64,000 bases of DNA from Gammaproteobacteria bacterium (lineage in GTDB: Bacteria > Pseudomonadota > Gammaproteobacteria > Methylococcales > Methylococcaceae), in NCBI GenBank assembly GCA_009922685.1, contig RFVA01000001.1:1-64000 (forward strand), read 5' to 3'. The position numbers were made by a program, and so were the translations under genes. This document shows positions 8,420 to 16,074 of this stretch, piece after piece (the first letter of the stretch is position 1; every line of letters begins with the position of its first letter). The notes under the pieces were generated by a model, which was not told where the DNA came from, made no database searches, and was given only the letters and a program-made list of their open reading frames with translations.

Positions 8420-8848
8420 AAAAATCAGGCTACCTAGGTGGCCGCGAAATCAATAAGGAGGCCTGGTAAATTCAGTGCCTCCGGCCAGTATGATAGACAG
8501 AAGTACTCTCCAATGACTGAGCGTCAATCTTAAAGTTTCAAATAACGGTATTTCTGCGGCATGCGGCACTCATTCGCATGGGATCTATGATGTTCAGGAA
8601 TAAGGTTGTTGGATAGGCTTATTTTGTCACACTTTCCAAGGCGAGTTTCGTTCAATAAACGGGCAAAAGAGTATCGGCATATTTTCTTCAAGCCCTAAGG
8701 AACCATCTACCGCCTCATCAACAGGTATGCAGTCATCTATTTGATTGCCGATGGAAGACGAGTTATCCAATCGTTGCTATCCAGACAACTTCTAAAAGCT
8801 TGAATCAAGCTGCGGCAGACGGGATCCCTGCCCTTTAGTGCGGGGGGA
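8420..8848. other. Gene-poor stretch with one protein relic
   Basis: This 429-bp gap between the secreted protein and acr3 holds no intact gene. Its first 170 bases show nothing beyond a weak inverted repeat (GGAGGC near 8458, GCCTCC near 8477). From 8591 to 8803 it contains the interrupted toxin-like frame listed separately. Confidence 0.6.
8591..8803 (+). pseudogene. RelE/ParE-like toxin relic with an in-frame stop
   Basis: One frame is open from 8591 to the stop at 8801-8803 except for a single TAA at 8696-8698. Around that stop it reads VSFNKRAKEYRHIFFKP, then GTIYRLINRYAVIYLIADGRR and VIQSLLSRQLLKA. The strand pattern with Y-R-x-I, V-I-Y-L-I-A-D-G-R-R and a final short helix resembles the C-terminal half of RelE/ParE-type ribonuclease toxins. 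No antitoxin frame is visible and no start with a ribosome site was found, so it is read as a dead toxin fragment. The family assignment rests on motif memory only. Confidence 0.45.
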
Positions 8849-9910
8849 TCAATTGAACCAAAACCGCGTCCGATGGCAAATCCCACACACCGAGAGCATG
8901 ACCGGAACCTCAACCAGGACCCCTACGACCGTGGCTAGTGCAGCGCCCGATTCCGGCCCATAGAGCGCAATGGCTGTGGCAACGGCCAACTCGAAGAAGT
9001 TACTGGCACCAATTAAAGCACCCGGAGCCGCAATGACGTATGGAGCCCCCGCCCATTTCATCAGTCCGTAGACCAGACCCGCGTTGAAATAGACCTGGAT
9101 GATGATAGGTACTGAGATCAAGAGGACGTGAAACCAGTGACCGATGAGATTGTCTGCTTGGAAAGCGAAGATCAAAATCAAGGTACCTAGGAGGGCAGAA
9201 ACGGCCACAGGATGAAGCTTTGGGAGAAAGACGCTCTCAAACCAGGCTTTACCCTTCATTTTGATCAGAAGGGATCGCGTCATGATGCCGGCCATCAATG
9301 GGATGACAATGAAGATCAGCACCGAGTAGAGCAAGAGATCAAATGGAACCGTCAAATTGGACGTACCGGTGACGAGCCACGTCACGATGGGCGCGAATGC
9401 CACGAGCATGATGAGATCGTTGATGGCCACTTGAACCAGCGTGTAACCAGGATCTCCATCCGTCAAATAACTCCAGACAAAAACCATGGCGGTACAGGGC
9501 GCGGCTGCCAAAATAATTGAACCTGCCATGTATTGATCGGCGGCATCGGAGCCGATCCAAGGAAGAAAGAGGTGCTTAAAGAAGAGCCATCCAAGGAGCG
9601 CCATACTAAAGGGCTTGACTAACCAATTGACGAAAACGGTAATGAGGACGCCCTTGGGATGACGACCGACCCCCATGACTGATGCAAAGTCCACCTTCAG
9701 CATCATGGGGTAAATCATCAGCCAAATGAGGATCGCAATCGGCAGGTTAATCCCCGATATTTGAAGATTCCTAAGTTCACTGACAACGCTGGGAATCGAC
9801 TTACCTATCATCACGCCGAGCAATAGACAGATCCCAACCCAGAGGGTCAGATACCGGTCAAAAAAATTCATCTTTTTTTGCGAAAAAGCCGGTGCTTGAG
9901 GCTGAGCCAT
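8849..9910 (-). CDS. acr3: Arsenite efflux transporter, ACR3 type
   Basis: A 353-residue polytopic inner-membrane protein with about ten hydrophobic segments that exports arsenite. The ACR3 signature is present: APCTAMVFVWS with its essential cysteine, and a late GVLVEVPVML segment. The start is set at the ATG 9910, because an AGGAG ribosome site (9919-9923) lies 8 bases upstream; the ATG at 9919 would overlap that site. It is the last gene of a minus-strand arsR-arsI-arsC-acr3 operon and removes the arsenite produced by ArsC. Confidence 0.95.
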   Translation of the reverse strand: MAQPQAPAFSQKKMNFFDRYLTLWVGICLLLGVMIGKSIPSVVSELRNLQISGINLPIAILIWLMIYPMMLKVDFASVMGVGRHPKGVLITVFVNWLVKPFSMALLGWLFFKHLFLPWIGSDAADQYMAGSIILAAAPCTAMVFVWSYLTDGDPGYTLVQVAINDLIMLVAFAPIVTWLVTGTSNLTVPFDLLLYSVLIFIVIPLMAGIMTRSLLIKMKGKAWFESVFLPKLHPVAVSALLGTLILIFAFQADNLIGHWFHVLLISVPIIIQVYFNAGLVYGLMKWAGAPYVIAAPGALIGASNFFELAVATAIALYGPESGAALATVVGVLVEVPVMLSVCGICHRTRFWFN

Positions 9911-9930
9911 GATCATCACTCCTGATGGAA

Positions 9931-10422
9931 TTATTGAATCTCTCTACCCATTCGTTGAAGTGCTTCAGCGATCGCTTCTTTGCTCATGGTTTCGATCGGG
10001 AGTGCAACCATCGCCTGTACCCGACGCTTCAGAATATCGAACGTCTTATCAAAGGCCGCGATGATCTCTTCAGGTGTCCCTTTTAAGTGACCTGGGTCTT
10101 CCACACCCCAGTGCGCGCGGATGGCTGGCCCAAGAAACACGGGGCAAGGCTCTTGGCCTGCTGAATCGCATACTGAAATAAGAATATCGATAGGCTGATC
10201 ATGAAAAGCATCCATCGACTTGCTGGAATAACCCTCCGTAGGGAGCTGATGGCGGGCAAGGGTTGCTAAAGCCCCTGCGTTAATTCGTCCAATGGGCTTA
10301 CTCCCCGCGCTATGCCCCCGGTATCGGCCTTGACCTAGTGCGCTCACCAACGCCTCGCCCATCACGCTTCTGCAGGAATTGCCGGTGCAAAGCACCAATA
10401 CATTGATTGTCTCGTGGCTCAT
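9931..10422 (-). CDS. arsC: Arsenate reductase, low-molecular-weight phosphatase type
   Basis: The protein reduces arsenate to arsenite so that Acr3 can export it. The 163-residue form starting at 10422 shows the phosphatase P-loop C12-T-G-N-S-C-R18-S, the acid motif D109-P110, and the two extra cysteines C85 and C93 in SVCDSAGQEPCPVF that form the redox relay of thioredoxin-linked ArsC enzymes. In-frame ATGs at 10431 and 10476 exist without better ribosome sites. It lies 20 bases upstream of acr3, in the same operon. Confidence 0.92.
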   Translation of the reverse strand: MSHETINVLVLCTGNSCRSVMGEALVSALGQGRYRGHSAGSKPIGRINAGALATLARHQLPTEGYSSKSMDAFHDQPIDILISVCDSAGQEPCPVFLGPAIRAHWGVEDPGHLKGTPEEIIAAFDKTFDILKRRVQAMVALPIETMSKEAIAEALQRMGREIQ

Positions 10423-10604
10423 ATCTTTCATAGATGTGTTATCGATATAAAGAGGGGGGTAAATGATGAGGGTCATCCAGGGGACATTGCTTACCCCTAA
10501 CCGTCGAAAATCATTCCCATCTATCCAGTCATCCTGATGCTCTCTTACGATGATCTTAGGAGTGAACTCTCAACTGAAGGCGGCAGACCTTCATCTCAAA
10601 GTCT

Positions 10605-11057
10605 CTATCCGCAGGTTCCTTTGAACGATGGAGAGCAGCAAGATGAAGAGGAGGCTTCCACATGTTCTTTAACCTCAAGCTTTGAACCAAACACAGGAAC
10701 ACTGGCGAGCGAGTGGAACGCCTCCCAAGGAATTCCCTGGGGATCTTGAGTCCAGTATTTGTCAGATTCAGAGTAACAACAGGCCGTCCCTTTTTGTTCG
10801 ATCACCGGAAGAGCCGCATTTGAAAGCCGGTGATTGATGTCAGAAAGTTCACTGTCTGATTCAACCTGGATTCCGAGATGATCAAGACCAGGCTTCGATC
10901 CACGCGATGAAATCGCAAAATTCACTTTAGGATCGGCTAGCATCCATTTCGCGTAATCCGGCTTGAGAACGGATGGTTCAGCTTCAAAAAGGGCCGCATA
11001 AAAACGGACATTGGCTTCGATGTCATCGACACTGAGATGAATATGAAGGCGTTTCAA
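10605..11057 (-). CDS. arsI: ArsI/CadI-family C-As lyase (organoarsenical demethylation)
   Basis: A 150-residue vicinal-oxygen-chelate dioxygenase of the ArsI/CadI family. ArsI enzymes use Fe(II) and oxygen to cleave the carbon-arsenic bond of trivalent methylarsenicals. The metal ligands H5, H60 and E112 are in place, as is the substrate-binding cysteine pair C93-C94 (KGTACCYSESDK). A second cysteine pair (C140-C141) lies in the flexible tail. The start is the TTG at 11057, supported by a GGAGA ribosome site at 11064-11068; no ATG fits, since the nearby ATG at 11062 runs into TGA. The gene lies 16 bases after arsR, indicating co-transcription. Confidence 0.88.
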   Translation of the reverse strand: MKRLHIHLSVDDIEANVRFYAALFEAEPSVLKPDYAKWMLADPKVNFAISSRGSKPGLDHLGIQVESDSELSDINHRLSNAALPVIEQKGTACCYSESDKYWTQDPQGIPWEAFHSLASVPVFGSKLEVKEHVEASSSSCCSPSFKGTCG

Positions 11058-11073
11058 GTCATTTCTCCAAGGT

Positions 11074-11367
11074 TTAACAGGATTGCCCGTTGCAGCAGTT
11101 CTCGGTCAGATAGCTGATGACAGCGTTCATTCGGGCATAGTTGGCAGAGTAAATGAGAGACCTTCCATCCTGACGCTGCAGAATGAGTCCAGCGGAATAG
11201 AGTTCCTTTAGATGAAAAGACAGTGAAGAGGGGGGGATATCCAATGCCTCAGCAATCTTACCCGCGGGCCTACCCTCCTCTCCCGCTTGCACCAAGAACC
11301 GAAAAACGGCGAGCCGACTCGATTGCGCAATAGCCGTCAGGGCAACAAGGATTTCATTCGTTTCCAT
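11074..11367 (-). CDS. arsR: ArsR-family metalloregulatory repressor
   Basis: A 97-residue winged-helix repressor with the ArsR fold. The recognition helix region is PPSSLSFHLKELYSAGLI, followed by the wing (QDGRSLIYS). The usual CVC-type site in the DNA-binding helix is absent. A cysteine pair and a lone cysteine lie at the very C-terminus instead (ENCCNGQSC), as in the ArsR subtype that senses As(III) through C-terminal cysteines. It heads the operon. A TATAAT -10 element (complement of 11385-11390) lies close upstream and probably overlaps its own operator. Confidence 0.92.
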   Translation of the reverse strand: METNEILVALTAIAQSSRLAVFRFLVQAGEEGRPAGKIAEALDIPPSSLSFHLKELYSAGLILQRQDGRSLIYSANYARMNAVISYLTENCCNGQSC

Positions 11368-11650
11368 GTTTCTAGAATAGTCGAATTATAATGAAGGGGC
11401 AATGTTTTGATCCGGGTTCAGTCAAAAAGCCGCCATCGGCTTGCGCTGTTTAGAGATTGATCCTTAGCCCGTGAGATCAACTTAAAGATCACCTCATAGT
11501 GAACGAAACTCCAAGGATAAGGATGGCGGGAATGGATCTGTTCGCTAAAAAATCACAGAAGAGCAATTATCGCTTGTCATCAGCCCCCACTTTCACACAA
11601 ACTGAACACCAGCATGTTCTAGTGAACAAAACCTAAAGCGCTGATACACC

Positions 11651-12373
11651 ATGATCGAAGCCAACCTTACGAATCTTTCACAACCCGTCAGACTCCTTTT
11701 TACGGGTTTTTTGTTGGTGACCCTGATGGGTCTCTACATGGCCGGTTTCCAAATCATGGAAACCCATGGCAAGGCCGATGGCCAACCGGGTCTTTCGGTC
11801 AATGACATTGTCTACAGCTATTACGGGAATCGCAGTGGATCAAAGCTCGAATCCATGCTCAATGGTCAGATGGAGCCGATGGCCCCGGATGAAGTTCGCT
11901 TCAAATTAATCCAATGGGCCCGGGAGGGTGGCAGCATCAAGGATTGGCTTCCTGAGATCAAGCCGATCATGGAGCAGTACTGCGTAAGCTGTCATGCAGA
12001 AGGCGCCAGCATTCCTAATTTCAACCAGTTCGAAAACTTACAAAAGGTCGCCCAGGTGGATGAAGGGGCCAGTATCGCTAGCCTTACCCGGGTCTCACAT
12101 ATTCATCTTTTCGGAATCTCTTTCATCTTTTTGTTTGTCGGTTGGATCTTCGGCATGGCCAATTTTCCAGAGCGCTGGAAGATCATTCTCATCGCGACGC
12201 CCTTTGTTTTCCTGCTGCTCGATGTCTTGTCATGGTGGCTGACTAAATATTTTCCTGTGTTTGCCTGGCTCACCATGCTAGGTGGGGTCGGATCTAGTCT
12301 TGCCTCGATGATCATGATCGTCACCTCTCTCGGGCAAATGTGGATGTGGGAGTTTGTTGAGAAACGGGATTAA
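11651..12373 (+). CDS. Membrane-anchored mono-heme c-type cytochrome-like protein
   Basis: 240 residues. An N-terminal membrane segment (about 14-36) is followed by a periplasmic loop with one c-heme site, CVSCH, preceded by IKPIMEQY as in many quinol- or cytochrome-linked heme proteins. Three further hydrophobic segments follow (about 145-168, 176-195 and 203-230). A histidine pair (VSHIHLFG) at the start of the second membrane segment could ligate heme. The protein family is not recognised by name. It is followed by a DUF2892 protein and a potassium-channel-like protein on the same strand. A role in electron transfer at the inner membrane is inferred only from the heme motif. Confidence 0.7.
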   Translation: MIEANLTNLSQPVRLLFTGFLLVTLMGLYMAGFQIMETHGKADGQPGLSVNDIVYSYYGNRSGSKLESMLNGQMEPMAPDEVRFKLIQWAREGGSIKDWLPEIKPIMEQYCVSCHAEGASIPNFNQFENLQKVAQVDEGASIASLTRVSHIHLFGISFIFLFVGWIFGMANFPERWKIILIATPFVFLLLDVLSWWLTKYFPVFAWLTMLGGVGSSLASMIMIVTSLGQMWMWEFVEKRD

Positions 12374-12405
12374 CTACGCGCTTTTCCCCTCAAAACAACC
12401 TTATC

Positions 12406-12427
12406 CGCCAACTCGCTGAAGTTGGCG
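12406..12427 (+). terminator. Stem-loop after the heme protein gene
   Basis: CGCCAAC and GTTGGCG form a perfect 7-bp stem with an 8-base loop, 33 bases after the stop codon. It is followed by an A-run rather than a T-run, so on this strand it may be an RNA 3'-end stabiliser or a factor-dependent stop. Confidence 0.4.
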
Positions 12428-12572
12428 CAAAAAGACCCGCCATCGAAAGGTGGCTTCAAGCGCCTTTTTCAACGTGATAGCATCTTCCTCATCGAATAGA
12501 ATTTTTTTCTTATTTGGTAGATCATTCCACAAAACCAAAAACAATCATTCTCTAGGACGAGGAGGGACGTGT

Positions 12573-12809
12573 ATGAGCTTTGACTTTAGCCGGGTAACCA
12601 AGCGTGAATTCAATGTCGGCAACAAAGACCAGCAAATGCGTCTGGCTGGCGCTGCGGGCATCATGATCATCGCGGCCATCATCGAAAATGGCGTTCTGAT
12701 GCTCTTAGGTATCGGCGTAGCGGCCCTTGCCTTCTTGAAATGGTGCCCCATCTACTCCGGGATGGCTAAATCGACCGTTACGAAAGGGGAGAAACCCCCG
12801 CTCTTTTGA
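12573..12809 (+). CDS. DUF2892 (YgaP-like) small membrane protein
   Basis: A 78-residue protein starting at the ATG 12573, which has a strong GGAGGG site (12561-12566) in front of it. A longer frame upstream has no such support. It carries two close hydrophobic segments (AAGIMIIAAII and GVLMLLGIGVAALAFL) and ends the second with KWCPIYSGM, the W-C-P-x-Y motif of DUF2892. This domain is otherwise found fused to rhodanese in YgaP. The cysteine near the membrane edge may take part in sulfur or thiol chemistry, but no function is established for the stand-alone form. Confidence 0.75.
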   Translation: MSFDFSRVTKREFNVGNKDQQMRLAGAAGIMIIAAIIENGVLMLLGIGVAALAFLKWCPIYSGMAKSTVTKGEKPPLF

Positions 12810-12840
12810 AGATCCACCCGTCATTAATCTCTAAAGTGAC

Positions 12841-13575
12841 ATGAGAAAACGTCACTTTCTCAGGGACGTTTACAAGCATTTCCAAAAAGGGATTGGGAAT
12901 TATGGTGTCCTCACTGTCACCATCGTCCTGATGATCCTGAGTCGCCCCTTCTTTGAGCCTGATGGCCAAGGTGGGGGACTCACAGACGCCTTCTTCCTGA
13001 TCATCTTTCTTTCAGCCGTCCTCGCGGCTAGAAGGAAACCCTTCAATTTTGCCTTAGCCGGTGGCCTTGGGCTCTTAACGTTTTTCGCTAAAATTCACGT
13101 TCATTTCAGCACCCTTACGCTGTTACCCCTCATCATCAGCGGATCCACGGGCCTTTTTTTTCTGAGTGTTCTGATCAATCTCGCCAGTGAGATATGGAAT
13201 CAACGGCACAAGGTCAATGGCGAGGTCATTTTCGCAGCGATCTCGGCTTATCTTATGATCGGGATGACCTGGTGCTATTTCTACGAATGCATTGAATTGG
13301 CCTCGCCAGGGTCATTAAAAGGGCCTTTAGACGTGATGGTGAAGGACGATTTCTTCTACTTTAGCTTTGTCACGCTATCGACCCTCGGTTTTGGGGATAT
13401 CATTCCCGTTTCAAGGCTCGCCCGATCCGTAGCGATTATTGAGGCCATGACCGGGCAACTTTACCTTGCCATCCTCATCTCAAGACTGGTGAGTGCCCAC
13501 GTTTCAGAACTCCAACACCAAGCGGCATTAAAGTTATCCCATGCCCTGAAAGATCAGTCGGCGGAGATCGATTGA
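12841..13575 (+). CDS. Potassium-channel-like (ion_trans_2) membrane protein
   Basis: 244 residues with five or six hydrophobic segments. The C-terminal part has the two-helix pore layout: a membrane helix (FAAISAYLMIGMTWCYFY), a pore helix and filter region (SFVTLSTLGFGDIIP), and a final membrane helix (IIEAMTGQLYLAILISRLV). The filter reads TLGFGD instead of the common TVGYGD, which still permits potassium selectivity in some channels. There is no RCK/TrkA-N cytoplasmic domain, only a short tail of about 25 residues. It starts 31 bases after the DUF2892 gene. Confidence 0.8.
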   Translation: MRKRHFLRDVYKHFQKGIGNYGVLTVTIVLMILSRPFFEPDGQGGGLTDAFFLIIFLSAVLAARRKPFNFALAGGLGLLTFFAKIHVHFSTLTLLPLIISGSTGLFFLSVLINLASEIWNQRHKVNGEVIFAAISAYLMIGMTWCYFYECIELASPGSLKGPLDVMVKDDFFYFSFVTLSTLGFGDIIPVSRLARSVAIIEAMTGQLYLAILISRLVSAHVSELQHQAALKLSHALKDQSAEID

Positions 13576-13624
13576 CCGGCCCCCTTTAGACCTCCTCGCT
13601 GAACGACACAAAGAGAAAAGATCG

Positions 13625-14014
13625 ATGAAAAATATCCCACAACACCTGAAGTACACGGAGACGCACCAGTGGGCGCACCTGTTGGATGGCCAAACCGTAG
13701 AGGTCGGTATCACCGATCACGCTCAGGCAGAGCTCGGTGATCTGGTCTATATCCAGTTCCCCAAGGTTGGCCAGCACATAGAGGCCGGTAAGCCGATTAT
13801 CGTGGTGGAATCGGTAAAGGCCGCGTCGGATGTGTATGCCCCTCTTTCAGGGACCATTACAGCCATCAACGATGATCTTGGCATCGCACCGGAACAACTG
13901 AATGAAGACGCCTATGCCGCCTGGCTCATCAAGGTCACGCCCGATGCCCCTGACGCACTTGATGATCTTCTCGATGCTCGCGCCTATGATCACTTTATCT
14001 CTTCGGAGACCTGA
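13625..14014 (+). CDS. gcvH: Glycine cleavage system H protein
   Basis: A 129-residue lipoyl carrier protein. It shuttles the aminomethyl group between the P, T and L proteins of the glycine cleavage complex through lipoate on K65, in the motif ESVKAASD. The family start (LKYTETHQWAHL) and the central GITDHAQAELGD motif are present. gcvT and gcvP are not in the window. Its stop overlaps the pyrC start (TGATG), so the two genes are translationally coupled, an unusual pairing. Confidence 0.95.
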   Translation: MKNIPQHLKYTETHQWAHLLDGQTVEVGITDHAQAELGDLVYIQFPKVGQHIEAGKPIIVVESVKAASDVYAPLSGTITAINDDLGIAPEQLNEDAYAAWLIKVTPDAPDALDDLLDARAYDHFISSET

Positions 14015-15054
14015 TGGATCACTTGTCCCTATCGCGACCCGATGACTGGCATGTCCATCTTCGAGATGGTGACGCTATGGCGGCGATCGTTGGCGCCACA
14101 GCACGTCAATTTGGTCGGGCGCTGGTTATGCCAAACCTCCAGCCTCCGATTACTCGGGTTCAAGAGGCGCTGAGTTACCGGGCCAGGATTCTCGCTGGAC
14201 TCAATCAGGAACATCCCTTCAATCCTCTGATGGCCCTCTACCTGACCGAGGGTACGCCTAAAGAAGAGATTGCGCGCGTCGCCGAAACTCCCGAAGTGAT
14301 CGGCTTTAAGCTCTACCCCCAGGGGGCTACGACCCATTCAGAGGCCGGTATCCGATCACTCGAGGCCCTTGATCCTCTCCTAGAAGCCCTGGCGCATTAT
14401 CAGGTGCCTTTGATGGTTCATGGTGAGGTCACGGATAGCGACATCGATATTTTTGATCGCGAAGCACTCTTCATCGAGCGCTATCTCGAGCCAATGAGTC
14501 AACGCTTTAGATCCTTAAGAATTGTCCTCGAACATATCAGCACCCGGGAAGGCGTGGAGTTTGTCGAGCGGGCCACGGGTCCAATCGCCGGCACCCTCAC
14601 CGCGCACCATCTCCTTTTAAACCGAAATGCGATGCTCGTGGGTGGTATTCAGCCCCACCACTACTGTCTACCGGTGCTTAAACGAGAAACCCATCGGCAA
14701 GCTCTGTTGGCTGCAGCGACCAAAGGTCATCCTCGCTTTTTCCTTGGAACCGACAGCGCACCCCACCTTAGATCCCACAAAGAGTCTTCCTGTGGTTGCG
14801 CTGGCTGCTATACCGCCCATCATGCCATCGAACTGTATGCCACCGCATTTGATCAGGTTGGTGCATTAGATCAGCTTGAAGGCTTCGCGAGTCATCATGG
14901 GGCAGACTTCTATGGTCTCCCCCGAAATACCGAGACGATTCGGCTTCAAAGGGTTCCCACCGAGATCCCTGATGCGCTCCCCTTCGGAGAAGAGACCGTC
15001 ATCCCCTTTATGGCCGGCCAAACCCTCCCCTGGACAATGACTGAGGCCGAGTGA
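14014..15054 (+). CDS. pyrC: Dihydroorotase (class II)
   Basis: 346 residues, the E. coli PyrC size. It closes carbamoyl-aspartate to dihydroorotate in pyrimidine synthesis. The zinc-site residues are visible: the DDWHVHLRDGD motif near the N-terminus, the carboxylated lysine in GFKLYPQGATTHSEAG, histidines in MVHGE and LEHISTREG, and the catalytic aspartate in LGTDSAPH. The ATG shares its A with the gcvH stop codon. Confidence 0.96.
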   Translation: MDHLSLSRPDDWHVHLRDGDAMAAIVGATARQFGRALVMPNLQPPITRVQEALSYRARILAGLNQEHPFNPLMALYLTEGTPKEEIARVAETPEVIGFKLYPQGATTHSEAGIRSLEALDPLLEALAHYQVPLMVHGEVTDSDIDIFDREALFIERYLEPMSQRFRSLRIVLEHISTREGVEFVERATGPIAGTLTAHHLLLNRNAMLVGGIQPHHYCLPVLKRETHRQALLAAATKGHPRFFLGTDSAPHLRSHKESSCGCAGCYTAHHAIELYATAFDQVGALDQLEGFASHHGADFYGLPRNTETIRLQRVPTEIPDALPFGEETVIPFMAGQTLPWTMTEAE

Positions 15055-15165
15055 AGGACTTCGGGTGAGGCCCGCACCCGCTGTCACCGTATGGTAAAAT
15101 AAGCAGTTATTTCCAAGTTTTTTTGCCGCGCTGGATCCCCCGCTTCGGCTCAGTCATCATTCATC

Positions 15166-16074
15166 ATGCAAGAACATAAGCTCACCCATCTCAAGCAGCT
15201 GGAAGCAGAGAGTATTCATATCATTCGTGAGGTCGCCGCCGAATTTGAGCGTCCGGCGATGCTTTACTCCATTGGAAAGGATTCTGCGGTCATGCTGCAC
15301 CTTGCCATGAAGGCCTTTCATCCAGGAAAACCTCCTTTTCCGTTGCTCCATGTGGATACCACCTGGAAGTTTAAGGAGATGATCACCTTTAGGGATCAGA
15401 TGGCGCATGATTTGGGGTTTGACCTCCTCGTTCATATCAATCAGGAGGGCGTTGACGCCGGCATTGGCCCTTTTAGTCACGGCAGTGAAAAACACACCGA
15501 CGTCATGAAGACAGAAGCCCTCAAGCAGGCGCTTAACCGTTATCAGTTTGATGCCGCCTTTGGTGGCGCCCGTCGCGACGAGGAGAAATCAAGAGCCAAG
15601 GAAAGGGTGTATTCGTTCCGCGATCAGAATCACCGATGGGATCCTAAAAATCAGCGCCCTGAACTCTGGAACATCTACAACGCGAAGGTGAATAAAGGGG
15701 AAAGCATTCGCGTCTTCCCCCTCTCGAACTGGACGGAGCTCGATATATGGCAGTACATCTACCTTGAGAGCATCCCGATCGTTCCACTTTATTTTTCAGC
15801 GCCACGACCCGTGATTGAACGTGACGGCATCCTGATCATGGTAGATGATGATCGATTCCCCTTAAGGCCTGGCGAGGCGCCCAAAATCAAAAATGTTCGT
15901 TTTAGAACTTTAGGCTGCTATCCCCTGACGGGCGCTGTCGAGTCTGAAGCCACCACCCTCCCCGAAATTATTCAGGAAATGCTGTTGACGACCACGTCCG
16001 AGCGCCAGGGCCGCCTCATTGATCATGATCAGGCGGGCTCAATGGAAAAGAAGAAAAAAGAGGGTTACTTCTGA
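15166..16074 (+). CDS. cysD: Sulfate adenylyltransferase subunit 2
   Basis: 302 residues. CysD is the ATP-pyrophosphatase-type subunit that makes adenylyl sulfate together with the GTPase CysN. The PP-loop is [12 protein letters not shown] near residue 36, and further family motifs ([24 protein letters not shown] and [12 protein letters not shown]) are intact. The end carries the lysine-rich [10 protein letters not shown] tail typical of CysD. Its stop overlaps the start of cysN. Confidence 0.97.
   Translation: MQEHKLTHLKQLEAESIHIIREVAAEFERPAMLYSIGKDSAVMLHLAMKAFHPGKPPFPLLHVDTTWKFKEMITFRDQMAHDLGFDLLVHINQEGVDAGIGPFSHGSEKHTDVMKTEALKQALNRYQFDAAFGGARRDEEKSRAKERVYSFRDQNHRWDPKNQRPELWNIYNAKVNKGESIRVFPLSNWTELDIWQYIYLESIPIVPLYFSAPRPVIERDGILIMVDDDRFPLRPGEAPKIKNVRFRTLGCYPLTGAVESEATTLPEIIQEMLLTTTSERQGRLIDHDQAGSMEKKKKEGYF

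Noticed and set aside
6222-11650. Integrase-type attachment site duplicated from the tRNA-Cys 3' end
   Set aside because: I could not find a second copy of the tRNA-Cys 3' end on the far side of the island, and no integrase gene is present.
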